A stretch of DNA of 34,499 bases, from positions 1-34,499 of IMG/VR virus record IMGVR_UViG_3300044631_003039. One strand, given 5' to 3'. This DNA is from a virus. The translations under genes and the position numbers were made by a program. The first letter of the stretch is position 1. Each line of letters begins with the position of its first letter. Below, piece after piece: positions 7,526 through 14,766 of the stretch. The notes under the pieces are model-generated. The model was not told the DNA's origin. It saw nothing but the letters and a program-made list of their open reading frames with translations, and searched no databases.

Positions 7526-7867
7526 ATGGAGTGGAGGCGCCCCGAGGTGGAGGTCCGCGTTCACACGTCGATGCGGAAGAACGGAGACAGAGCGCCGTCG
7601 GAGAGCGAGTGCCTGTCGTGGGAGATCGTGATTCTCCCGTCGTTCCCCTCGTCGGATCCGTTCGTTGTTCGCTGCTTCGACCAGTACGACTACAAGTGGG
7701 ACTCGTTCCAGGACCGGAGGTCTGTCGAGAAAGCGGCGATGGACTGGACGACTGGCTTCTGCGCGGCCCTCGGCGTCTCGAGTTTCACGATCGTCCCCTA
7801 CAAACTCAAGATCGTTCATGTAGCGGAGCGGGACGATGCTCGCGCGACGTCTGTGAAGGTCCCATGA
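7526..7867 (+). CDS. Hypothetical protein, 113 aa
   Basis: ATG 7526 follows GAGAGGGTC. The product is beta-rich ('WEIVILPSFPSSDPFVVRCF') with a helix near the middle ('RSVEKAAMDWTTGFCAAL'). No membrane segment or catalytic motif is visible. It overlaps the next gene by 4 bases (ATGA) and is part of the operon that ends in the SF1 helicase. Confidence 0.65.
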   Translation: MEWRRPEVEVRVHTSMRKNGDRAPSESECLSWEIVILPSFPSSDPFVVRCFDQYDYKWDSFQDRRSVEKAAMDWTTGFCAALGVSSFTIVPYKLKIVHVAERDDARATSVKVP

Positions 7868-8124
7868 CCGGGTGCTCCCTGGGCAGCCTCTGCTGCAAGT
7901 CCGACCCCTGTCGATACCACTATCACGGCTTTGAGCAGATGTCGTACGCCGACGAGTCGGGCGACGCGTCTCGCCTCCGGGAGCAGAACGATCGCCTTCG
8001 CGCGGCGCTTGCTCCTTTCGCGGAGGCGGGGAGGATGTCGATCGTCAGCGGACGCCCGCCCGGCGAGCACGTCGACGCCGACGCATTCGTTCGCGCCAAA
8101 GATCTCCTGGAGGAGCTCCAGTGA
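7864..8124 (+). CDS. Cys-rich N-terminus plus coiled-coil protein, 86 aa
   Basis: ATG 7864 overlaps the upstream stop. The first 20 residues carry four Cys and two His ('MTGCSLGSLCCKSDPCRYHY'), possibly binding zinc. Residues 35-50 form a short coiled coil ('RLREQNDRLRAALAPF'), a pattern common in phage small proteins. Coupled by a GTGA overlap to the helicase gene. Function unknown. Confidence 0.62.
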   Translation: MTGCSLGSLCCKSDPCRYHYHGFEQMSYADESGDASRLREQNDRLRAALAPFAEAGRMSIVSGRPPGEHVDADAFVRAKDLLEELQ

Positions 8125-9629
8125 GCCCGGACGACTGGGAGATCGTCCTCGGTCCGCCTGGGACAGGGAAGACGACTCGCCTCCTGAGCATCGTGGAAGA
8201 CGAGCTCCGGAACGGAACGCCCCCGGACCGCATCGGCTACGTCACGTTCACGCGACGTGGTGCCGAGGAGGCTCAGGACCGAGCCCGATCCGGCCTGGGT
8301 CTGGACCGACGCGATCTGCCCTACTTCCGAACCATTCATTCGCTCGCGATGAGGTGGACGGGACTCAGCTCCGCCCAGATCATGGAGGGCGCGCGGGTCC
8401 AGGAGTTCGCGGACCTCGTCGGAGCGCGGATCACTGGCCGATTCTCTACGGAGGACGGGACGTGGGCCGGATACGAGACGGGCGACCGGATGCTCTTCAT
8501 GGACAATCTGGCCCGCATCCGCCGCATACCCCTCAGGAAGCTCTACGAGCAGGACCACGATGATCTGGACTGGAGGTCCGTCGAGAGGTTCAGTCGGGCT
8601 CTCCAGGAGTTCAAGGCCGACCGAGACCTGCACGACTACACGGATCTCCTGGAGCTCTTCGTGACGCGCGAGTCCGGACCTCAACTCGACGTTCTGATCG
8701 TCGACGAGGGGCAGGATCTCTCCCGAATACAGTGGGAGGTCGTGGAGGTTCTGTCGAGAACGTGTCGCCGGGTCGTCGTAGCAGGGGACGACGACCAGGC
8801 CATCTACGTGTGGGCCGGAGCGGACGTGAACACCTTCCTGGACCTTCCGGGGCGAGCCGAGGTCCTCGGGAAGTCGTGGAGAGTCCCTCGGCGGGTCCAG
8901 AGCGTCGCCAACGAGGTCGTCGGAAGGATCCGTCGAAGGCGAGACAAGCCCTGGTCGCCTCGGGACGAGGAGGGCTCCGTTGTTCGGGTCTCCGGACTCG
9001 GTAGTCTGGACTGGGCTGGGGACTCCATACTTCTGCTCGCGAGGAACAGGTTCCAGCTCGAACCCGTCATGGCGGAGCTCCGCTCGGCCGGAGTCCTGTT
9101 CGAGCATCAGGGGCATCCGTCCGTCCGGAGGTCCATCCTGTCCGCTATCGTCACGTGGGAGCAGATGAGGCGCGGCAATCCACAGCCAGTGGGGGACGTG
9201 GAGGCGGTCTACGATCTGATGACGATGGGTCTCGGATGGCAGAGAGGGCACAAGAAGCTTCCTCGGTTCGCGCCCGACGAGTCGGTTGGGATCCCGGAGC
9301 TCAGGGAGCGCGGCGGACTCCTGGTGGACACGCCCTGGTTCGACGCCATGGACCGGATCTCCGCGTCGGACCGGTCCTACATCGTTCGGTGCCGGCGTCA
9401 GGGCGAGCTCCTCACCAAGCCTCCCAGAGTCCGACTATCCACGATCCACGGAGCGAAGGGTGGAGAGGCCGACCGAGTGATTCTCCTGACGGACCTGGCG
9501 ACCCGGACGTTCGAGGAGGCGCGTCGCGCCCCCGAAGACGAGGCCCGTGTGTGGTATGTCGCGTGCACTCGGGCCAGGAGGGAGCTGACGATCGTCCGTC
9601 CGTCCGGATATCGCTCGTACGACATATGA
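8121..9629 (+). CDS. UvrD/Dda-like SF1 DNA helicase, 502 aa
   Basis: An ATP-driven 3'-5' or 5'-3' DNA translocase of superfamily 1A. Motifs in order: Walker A 'GPPGTGKTT' (11-19), Ia 'TFTRRGAEEA' (43-52), Ib 'RTIHSL' (70-75), II 'VDEGQDLS' (194-201, DEGQ instead of the usual DEAQ/DESQ), III 'VVVAGDDDQAIYVWAGA' (218-234), V 'STIHGAKGGEADRVIL' and VI 'VWYVACTRARREL' near the C-terminus. At ~500 residues it is shorter than UvrD/Rep (~700), closer to phage Dda types. Likely roles are fork restart, recombination or displacement of proteins. GTG 8121 overlaps the upstream stop. Confidence 0.9.
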   Translation: MSPDDWEIVLGPPGTGKTTRLLSIVEDELRNGTPPDRIGYVTFTRRGAEEAQDRARSGLGLDRRDLPYFRTIHSLAMRWTGLSSAQIMEGARVQEFADLVGARITGRFSTEDGTWAGYETGDRMLFMDNLARIRRIPLRKLYEQDHDDLDWRSVERFSRALQEFKADRDLHDYTDLLELFVTRESGPQLDVLIVDEGQDLSRIQWEVVEVLSRTCRRVVVAGDDDQAIYVWAGADVNTFLDLPGRAEVLGKSWRVPRRVQSVANEVVGRIRRRRDKPWSPRDEEGSVVRVSGLGSLDWAGDSILLLARNRFQLEPVMAELRSAGVLFEHQGHPSVRRSILSAIVTWEQMRRGNPQPVGDVEAVYDLMTMGLGWQRGHKKLPRFAPDESVGIPELRERGGLLVDTPWFDAMDRISASDRSYIVRCRRQGELLTKPPRVRLSTIHGAKGGEADRVILLTDLATRTFEEARRAPEDEARVWYVACTRARRELTIVRPSGYRSYDI

Positions 9630-9630
9630 C

Positions 9631-9654
9631 TAATCCTGGTCGTGGCCAGGATTA
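9631..9654 (+). repeat. Perfect 9-bp inverted repeat, terminator or operator
   Basis: taatcctgg / ccaggatta with a 6-base loop, starting one base after the helicase stop and running into the -35 element of the next promoter (GGTCTTTCGC). It may end helicase transcription, or act as a binding site that controls the promoter. The right arm supplies the AGGATT element seen upstream of most family promoters. Confidence 0.6.
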
Positions 9655-9658
9655 GGTC

Positions 9659-9687
9659 TTTCGCGGTTTCTCTCGTGACGCTACAGT
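9659..9687 (+). promoter_or_regulatory. Phage promoter (family site 3)
   Basis: TTTCGC (9659-9664), 17 bases, TACAGT (9682-9687), with AGGATT 11 bases before the -35. The ATG of the next gene lies at 9694, exactly where transcription should begin, so the message is probably leaderless. Confidence 0.75.
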
Positions 9688-9693
9688 GACTGT

Positions 9694-10407
9694 ATGAGAA
9701 CGCTGGTCATCACCGCTGGAGGCTTTGGGTCCATCTACTCGTTCGACGACGAGAGGGCCGCCAAGCTTCACCCCATCACTCACTACGGGGACGCGATCCT
9801 CCAGAGGGCCGAGGACCTGCCGCAGCTCTACAACGACCTGGAGTGGTCGAGGCTCGCCCGGATGGCGGGTCTCGAGCTCCCCGAGGCGACGCTGGAGGTG
9901 CTCAAGGGGCCTCGGCGTCGCGCTCTGGAGCTCCGGGAGTCCATGTCGCTCGGGATCTGGGACCTCTTAGTGAAGAGAGCCGCTGCGCCCCCGACCGATT
10001 ACAACGATCTCTGCACCGCAGTGGCCAGGGATCGGCTCGCCTACAATCAACCCGACACAAAGAAGGACACTCGTCACGTGAACACCGCCACCGACACCGC
10101 CGACATCCCCGCCACGGACAAGACCCGCGCCGCCGCGCGTCCGGCGAGCGACCTGCCCGACCACGGCACGCTGCACTTCCTGAACGACAAGGAGGGCAAG
10201 CCCTACAGCCCGACCAACCATCCGTTCCGCGAGGGCAGCAACCGCGCTGGCCGCTTCGCCCACTACACCGATGGCGTCACGGTGGCCGGCCTGCTGAAGG
10301 CTGGTCTGACCCGCCGCCAGATCCACGACCACATCGATGCCGGCCTGGTGGAGCTGCGCGTGGACCCGGCCAACGCTCCGGCGCCGCAGGAGCAGCCCGC
10401 CGCCTGA
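9694..10407 (+). CDS. Two-part protein with C-terminal FR/KPGS domain, 237 aa
   Basis: ATG 9694 has no ribosome-binding site and sits 7 bases after a -10 box, so a leaderless transcript is likely. Residues 1-128 are an unassigned alpha-helical part. After a low-complexity Ala/Thr/Asp linker, residues ~175-222 ('NHPFREGSNRAGRFAHYTDG' and 'LTRRQIHDHIDAGLVEL') match a small domain common in phage proteins (usually N-P-K-R-P-G-S..RF..Y..G.TV....G..R.D....D...G.I.L). Two other genes here (17748 and 26461) carry related copies. Codon 129 is a GTG preceded by AGAAGGA, where codon use shifts toward C-ending codons, so the C-terminal half could also be made alone. Confidence 0.72.
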   Translation: MRTLVITAGGFGSIYSFDDERAAKLHPITHYGDAILQRAEDLPQLYNDLEWSRLARMAGLELPEATLEVLKGPRRRALELRESMSLGIWDLLVKRAAAPPTDYNDLCTAVARDRLAYNQPDTKKDTRHVNTATDTADIPATDKTRAAARPASDLPDHGTLHFLNDKEGKPYSPTNHPFREGSNRAGRFAHYTDGVTVAGLLKAGLTRRQIHDHIDAGLVELRVDPANAPAPQEQPAA

Positions 10408-10441
10408 TTGCCTCTAGCGCCGGACGGCGCTGAGGCGCATA

Positions 10442-10473
10442 CTTGGGGCCGAGGGGAGACCTTCGGCCCCAAG
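10442..10473 (+). terminator. 11-bp hairpin just before aGPT-Pplase gene
   Basis: Perfect stem cttggggccga / tcggccccaag with a 10-base loop, followed after 3 bases by the GCGAGGAGA ribosome-binding site of the gene at 10489. A smaller stem (agcgcc/ggcgct) lies just upstream at about 10415-10430. It lacks a T run. It may terminate part of the upstream transcript or act as a leader structure limiting or protecting the downstream message. Confidence 0.5.
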
Positions 10474-10488
10474 AGCGAGGAGAGTGGC

Positions 10489-11448
10489 GTGAGCATCGAG
10501 GACTTCTTCGCGTATGCCCGAGCCCGGCACGAGGTCCACATCCGCAGGGAGGTGCTCGGGGAGCCTCGTCCGTGGACGACGGACCCGGTGCTCCAGACGA
10601 ACCGCTTCACGAACGTCTATCGAGAGCTGGACCGGACGACTGTCTGGCTCCGGCGCAGGGTCCGCACGCCGCTCCTGGAGGGAGGTGGGCACAGAGGCTC
10701 GGAGCTCGCTCGTCGCCTTCTGCTCGCGACGGTCGTGTTTCGTGCGTTCACGCGTGTCGAGACCGGCGAGTCGATGTTCACCCAGGGGCTGCTCTCGTTC
10801 TGCGAGGCGCAGACTCCGTTCGATCACTTCTTCGACACGGGGGACGTGTCCGAGCTCCGTCACGCGATCCTACTCGCTTCCCCGAAGGGACCGTGGGTGA
10901 CCGGTGCCTACATGATCCGCTCCCCGACCGGAATGACGAAGCTGGACGGAGTCCTGGACAACCTCCGGCGCTTCTATTACGAGACGAACTGGCGAGTCTG
11001 GTCTGCATCCATGATCGAGTGTGGCGGAACCGGCAGCATGAGGGCTGTGACGGAATGGCTGGCGACCGCCCCCGGCCACGGACCGTTCCTTGCCTACGAG
11101 GTCGTCTGCGATCTTCGATACACTCCGCTCCTGGAGAACGCCAAGGACCGGATGACCTGGGCGAACGTGGGGCCGGGGGCGCTGCGGGGCTTGGCCAGGG
11201 TATTCGGGCGTCGAAACGACAAGCCGAGGAAGCCTCGTCACGCGCTCCGAGTCGTGGTCCCGGACGATCAGGCCCAGCGCGAGATGAGAAGTCTCCTGGA
11301 GCTGAGTCGGGACCCCGCATACTGGCCGTATCAGTCCGACTATCCCGAGTGGGAGATGCGTGAGGTCGAGCACACTCTCTGCGAGTTCGACAAATACATG
11401 AGGGCCAAGACCGAGGGTCAGGGTCGCATGAAGAGGAAGTTCCAGTGA
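10489..11448 (+). CDS. aGPT-Pplase-like thymidine-modification enzyme, 319 aa
   Basis: The N-terminal signature 'FAYARARHEVHIRR' then 'PWTTDPVLQTNRFTNVYREL' and 'DRTTVWLRR' (about residues 7-57) is that of the alpha-glutamyl/putrescinyl-thymine pyrophosphorylase (aGPT-Pplase) family, clade 2/3. In phages with hypermodified thymidine these proteins act on phosphorylated 5-hydroxymethyluracil in DNA, and are now thought to join an amino acid or amine to the base. The rest of the length (~320 aa) also fits. GTG 10489 has GCGAGGAGA upstream. The stop overlaps the UDG-like gene. The matching kinase is encoded at 24645 and the TS-like enzyme at 12191. Confidence 0.8.
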   Translation: MSIEDFFAYARARHEVHIRREVLGEPRPWTTDPVLQTNRFTNVYRELDRTTVWLRRRVRTPLLEGGGHRGSELARRLLLATVVFRAFTRVETGESMFTQGLLSFCEAQTPFDHFFDTGDVSELRHAILLASPKGPWVTGAYMIRSPTGMTKLDGVLDNLRRFYYETNWRVWSASMIECGGTGSMRAVTEWLATAPGHGPFLAYEVVCDLRYTPLLENAKDRMTWANVGPGALRGLARVFGRRNDKPRKPRHALRVVVPDDQAQREMRSLLELSRDPAYWPYQSDYPEWEMREVEHTLCEFDKYMRAKTEGQGRMKRKFQ

Positions 11449-11894
11449 GGCCCTACATCCTCGGACTCAACAACCCGAAGGGACTCCCCGCCCTGGACCC
11501 GACCGTCCCGGGCTCGGCGGGAGACAGGCTGTTCCGGATCGTCACGACTCTCCGGCCGATGTCGACGGAGGCGTGGCTCCGTCGGACTCAGCGATACAAT
11601 CTTCTTCCCTATCCGGAGCTCCCTCGCGACTACCGCGCTCAGGCTCGGGTGGCGGCCGACTGGCTCGGACCGAAGATATCTGGCCGGACCGTGATCCTTC
11701 TGGGGTCGGACGTCGCGACCGCTCTCGGGCACACGGCGCCGCCATTCGTGTGGGCAGATGATCGGGACTGGATCCAGATTCCACACCCGTCGGGAAAAAA
11801 TCTGTTCTACAACGATCCCGTGAACAGACTCGCGACGTCCGTTCTTTTTCACCAGCTGATGGATCTACTATCGCCGGACTCTGCGTCGGCGTAG
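11445..11894 (+). CDS. Uracil-DNA-glycosylase-fold protein, 149 aa
   Basis: Two elements recall the UDG superfamily: 'YILGLNNP' at residues 4-11 (position of the catalytic 'G-x-x-P' loop) and 'WIQIPHPSGKN' at 109-119 (the HPS..N leucine-loop motif that binds DNA). It is shorter than classical UDG and lacks a clear catalytic Asp in motif A, so it may bind or cut a modified base rather than uracil. GTG 11445 overlaps the aGPT-Pplase stop, so the two are co-translated. This linkage suggests a role in installing or policing modified thymidine. The TAG stop is the start of a promoter -10. Confidence 0.68.
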   Translation: MRPYILGLNNPKGLPALDPTVPGSAGDRLFRIVTTLRPMSTEAWLRRTQRYNLLPYPELPRDYRAQARVAADWLGPKISGRTVILLGSDVATALGHTAPPFVWADDRDWIQIPHPSGKNLFYNDPVNRLATSVLFHQLMDLLSPDSASA

Positions 11895-11897
11895 AGT
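11869..11897 (+). promoter_or_regulatory. Phage promoter (family site 4)
   Basis: TATCGC (11869-11874), 17 bases, TAGAGT (11892-11897). The TAG of the UDG-like gene forms the first half of the -10. It would drive 11922 and the TS-like gene that follows. Confidence 0.6.
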
Positions 11898-11921
11898 AGC
11901 GCATAACTTCTGGAGGTCGTC

Positions 11922-12194
11922 ATGGCCGAGGGTTCCGCCTGCCCCTGCGTCGAGTCCGAGTCCGGATCAGCGATGCTGGAGGAGTCCGCGAGATACGTCG
12001 CGAGCGCTGCGGCGGACATCGGCAACGAGCGCGGGCTCTGTCCGGAGGGGATGAAGCACCTCCTGGCGAGCGTCGCGGCTCGTCTTCTGGAAGGGCCCGA
12101 CGTCGAGAGCCTCGGTCGACTCCTCGTCGAGAGGGGCGCGGCTCTGGCGGAGATGCATCGCCACACACCCGTCGACAGGAGCAACCTGAATTGA
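11922..12194 (+). CDS. Hypothetical protein, 90 aa
   Basis: ATG 11922 is preceded by CTGGAGG. The product is mostly helical (two long Ala/Leu/Glu-rich helices at about 17-35 and 45-75) with a 'CPC' near the N-terminus. No family recognised. It lies directly before the TS-like gene and overlaps its TTG start, so it is co-expressed with the modification genes. Confidence 0.66.
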   Translation: MAEGSACPCVESESGSAMLEESARYVASAAADIGNERGLCPEGMKHLLASVAARLLEGPDVESLGRLLVERGAALAEMHRHTPVDRSNLN

Positions 12195-13201
12195 GAGTTC
12201 TAGCGCACAACAACGTAAACGGCGCATATGGTCACGCCGGACAGATCCTCCGTCTGGCCGGTCTTCCGGAGGAGACTCGGAACGGACCGGCGCTCGTGTT
12301 CCCGACCCCGGTCACGACGGTCTACAAGCGTCCGTGCGAGCGCGTCCTTCTCTGGCGGCCGAGGATGGCCAACCCGTTCTTTCACCTGTTCGAGTCCATG
12401 TGGATGCTAGCTGGTCGGGACGACGCGGCGTGGCTGGACCAGTACGTGTCCGACTTCGGTGCCCGCTACGCCGAGCCCGACGGAACTCTCCACGGAGCCT
12501 ACGGTCACAGGTGGCGCCATCACTTCGGTCGGGACCAGATCCGAGACGCCATCACGCTCCTCCGCCGGGACCCGACGACGCGCCGATGCGTCATCACCAT
12601 GTGGAACCCGCGCGAGGATCTCGGCGCGTCCAAGTCCGACATCCCGTGCAACACCCACATATATCTCAGCATACGACACGGTCGGCTCGACATGCTGGTG
12701 TCGTGCCGGTCAAACGACGCGGTCTGGGGTGCCTACGGGGCGAACTCGGTCCACATGTCCGTCCTGCAGGAGTTCGTCGCGTGGGCGGTTGGCGTGGACG
12801 TGGGTGAGCTCCGCCAGGTCAGCTACAATCTTCACGTCTACCAGTCGACGCTCCACCTCCTCCCGGAGCGACCGATCCCGGACCCCTACATCTACCACGC
12901 CGAGTCGGGCGTCGCGATCCTGACTCGCAGCCCTCTGTTCTCGGGGGACCCGGATCACATGCTAGGTGCGATCGAGGAGTGGACGTGGGGTCCGTCGGAT
13001 CCTCCGTGGCGCGCCCCTTTGTTTCGTGAGCTCCTGGTGCCCATGCACGACGCGTGGGTCGCGTATCGAGCAGACAAGGAGGTTCCGATCGAGAGGCGCC
13101 GGGCCGAGGCATCCTCCATCGTCGCGTCCAGGGTGTCCCATGTCGACTGGAGGGAGGCGTGCCTGATGTGGTTGAACAGGAACGAGGGGATGTCGTCGTG
13201 A
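12191..13201 (+). CDS. Thymidylate-synthase-fold enzyme, probable dUMP hydroxymethylase, 336 aa
   Basis: This is a thymidylate synthase superfamily member. Phosphate-binding 'TRRCVITMWNP' (130-140), the catalytic Cys153 in 'SDIPCNTHIYLSIRHGRL', the 'SCRSNDAVWGAYGANSVHMS' segment (171-190) with Asn185 and 'SYNLHVYQST' (211-220) are all present. The Asn in that segment favours a dUMP substrate over dCMP. Phages with hydroxymethyl-dU use TS homologues that add hydroxymethyl instead of methyl, and the presence of a hydroxymethyl-dU kinase-like gene supports that reading. Classical thymidylate synthase cannot be excluded by sequence alone. The TTG start at 12191 has AGGAG nine bases upstream and overlaps the previous stop. 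Confidence 0.82.
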   Translation: MRVLAHNNVNGAYGHAGQILRLAGLPEETRNGPALVFPTPVTTVYKRPCERVLLWRPRMANPFFHLFESMWMLAGRDDAAWLDQYVSDFGARYAEPDGTLHGAYGHRWRHHFGRDQIRDAITLLRRDPTTRRCVITMWNPREDLGASKSDIPCNTHIYLSIRHGRLDMLVSCRSNDAVWGAYGANSVHMSVLQEFVAWAVGVDVGELRQVSYNLHVYQSTLHLLPERPIPDPYIYHAESGVAILTRSPLFSGDPDHMLGAIEEWTWGPSDPPWRAPLFRELLVPMHDAWVAYRADKEVPIERRRAEASSIVASRVSHVDWREACLMWLNRNEGMSS

Positions 13202-13857
13202 ACGACATGTCGCCACACCAGTCGAGCACCGTTGTGCCCGAGATGCAGCTCCGTCGGGACCCGAGGATGGCGGGTCAGGTCCTTCGGTATCACACATGGC
13301 CGTCCCACACGAGGCAGAACATCGCGGATCACACGTGGCAGTTGATGAGGATCGTCCTCGCCATCTGGCCGGATGCTCCGAGGGACGTCCTCGTGGAGCT
13401 CATGTTCCACGACGTTGGCGAAGTCGGGACTGGGGACATTCCCTACCCGATCAAGAAGGACAACCCGTCCGTTGGCAGGGAGATGAACCGTCTCGAGGAG
13501 GAGACTCGCCTCTCCATGTGCATTCCGTGGGGCGTCCCTGGTCCCGCGAAGCTTCCTCCCGGAGTCAAGTTCGTCTGCAAGATCGCGGAGTTCATCGAGA
13601 TGTGGGAGTGGGGTGCTCAGGAGCGCCTCATGGGGTCCGTGTTCGGCAAGAATGTCGAGGATCGTTGCAGGGACGCCTGGCGCCGGATGTTCCACGACTC
13701 CGACCCGTGGTCTAGTCGCGACGAGAGCATCGCCGAGTGGGAGGTCCGGTTCGACGGAGTCTCCACAGCCCACATGGCCCTCATCCGGGACAGGATCCGC
13801 ATCTATCTTCGCCGACGATACACCGAGTGGCACTTCGAGGAGGCATGCCCGCTGTGA
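13198..13857 (+). CDS. HD-domain nucleotide phosphohydrolase, 219 aa
   Basis: A metal-dependent phosphohydrolase of the YfbR/HDDC2 type. The HD signature is visible: H45 in 'NIADHTW', H71-D72 in 'MFHDVGE', and D80 in 'TGDIPYPIKK'. The final metal-binding Asp, normally in 'KxADxxE', is replaced by Glu131 in 'CKIAEFIEMWEW', which may alter metal or activity. Such enzymes remove phosphate from dNMPs or dNTPs. In phages with altered bases they deplete the canonical nucleotide. GTG 13198 overlaps the TS-like stop, placing it firmly in the nucleotide pathway. Confidence 0.82.
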   Translation: MNDMSPHQSSTVVPEMQLRRDPRMAGQVLRYHTWPSHTRQNIADHTWQLMRIVLAIWPDAPRDVLVELMFHDVGEVGTGDIPYPIKKDNPSVGREMNRLEEETRLSMCIPWGVPGPAKLPPGVKFVCKIAEFIEMWEWGAQERLMGSVFGKNVEDRCRDAWRRMFHDSDPWSSRDESIAEWEVRFDGVSTAHMALIRDRIRIYLRRRYTEWHFEEACPL

Positions 13858-14765
13858 GTGCGATCAGGAACCCGGCCCACTACGGTGGGGACGTGTGGTG
13901 GGAGCACGTCAAGATAGCGGAGCAGATGGGATGGGGCTACCTCGTCGGCAACGCCACGAAATACCTCTGGCGCATCGACAAGAAGACCGCCGACACGTCG
14001 ACGCAGGACATCGAGAAGGCGATCTGGTATCTGGAGCGTCGGGTCAAAAATCTTCGGCGGATCGAGTCGGCGACCGGCGCGAGGATCTCCGAGTGGGGCG
14101 CGCGGTGGTGGAGGCTCCGCACGTGCGGACCGCCCCCCAGCGGCTGGACGCTTGGGGACCTCCTGGACGAGCTCCGTCGAGACGGAGTCCCAGCCTTCGC
14201 CCGGGACGCGATCCAGTGGATGTTCTTCTCCGGACTCGTTCCGGTCGAAGTGGAGATCAGTGCTCTCTCGAGGTCGATCGGGGATCTCCGTCACGAGGTC
14301 CAGATCCGGACGGCGCTGGGCGGAGGATCACTCGTCATCCGCAGAGGGACCGGGGGAGGGACCGGCGGAGGACTCCCGACGGCGGTTGCGGCGACAGGAG
14401 TTCTGACAGGGGGCCGCAGCGCGGGGGGAACAACCGCGACCATGACCAAAATACCGGTCGTGGTGGTCGGGGATCCGGAGCCGAGCGCTCCTCCCCACCC
14501 GTCAGACTCGTTCGACAACACGGCGCTGGCCAAGCTTCTGGAGATCGACGACGCGACGGCGCTCGCGCTCATTCGGTGCACAACAACGATCAAGGGGAAG
14601 ACGATCGAGGAGATGGCTCGGCACGTCGGCTCCAACGTGCAACACAGAACCCACGACGAGCTCCGCGAGCTGGTCAGGACCTACTGCGACTGCGTCCGGT
14701 GGGCGGACACGAAGACTCCATACCGAACGGACGTGGATCCAGAGGACCCGACGAGGATCGGCTGA
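13854..14765 (+). CDS. DUF3310 protein with long C-terminal extension, 303 aa
   Basis: Residues 4-50 ('NPAHYGGDVWWEHVKIAEQM' then 'GNATKYLWRIDKK' and 'DIEKAIWYLERR') are the DUF3310 domain, a small phage domain often found beside nucleotide-metabolism genes. Beyond it comes a helical region, a Gly/Thr-rich linker (about 160-195) and a ~100-residue C-terminal part ending near 'LVRTYCDCVRWADTKTPY', none of which I recognise. Stand-alone DUF3310 proteins are usually ~70-150 aa, so this is a fusion. GTG 13854 is preferred to ATG 13845 because of spacing from GAGGAGG. Confidence 0.75.
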   Translation: MSAIRNPAHYGGDVWWEHVKIAEQMGWGYLVGNATKYLWRIDKKTADTSTQDIEKAIWYLERRVKNLRRIESATGARISEWGARWWRLRTCGPPPSGWTLGDLLDELRRDGVPAFARDAIQWMFFSGLVPVEVEISALSRSIGDLRHEVQIRTALGGGSLVIRRGTGGGTGGGLPTAVAATGVLTGGRSAGGTTATMTKIPVVVVGDPEPSAPPHPSDSFDNTALAKLLEIDDATALALIRCTTTIKGKTIEEMARHVGSNVQHRTHDELRELVRTYCDCVRWADTKTPYRTDVDPEDPTRIG

Positions 14766-14766
14766 G

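Noticed and set aside
8005-8050. CTTTCGC matches inside genes (about 6826, 8015 and 16422)
   Set aside because: No TASANT box lies 17 bases downstream; they are ordinary coding sequence.
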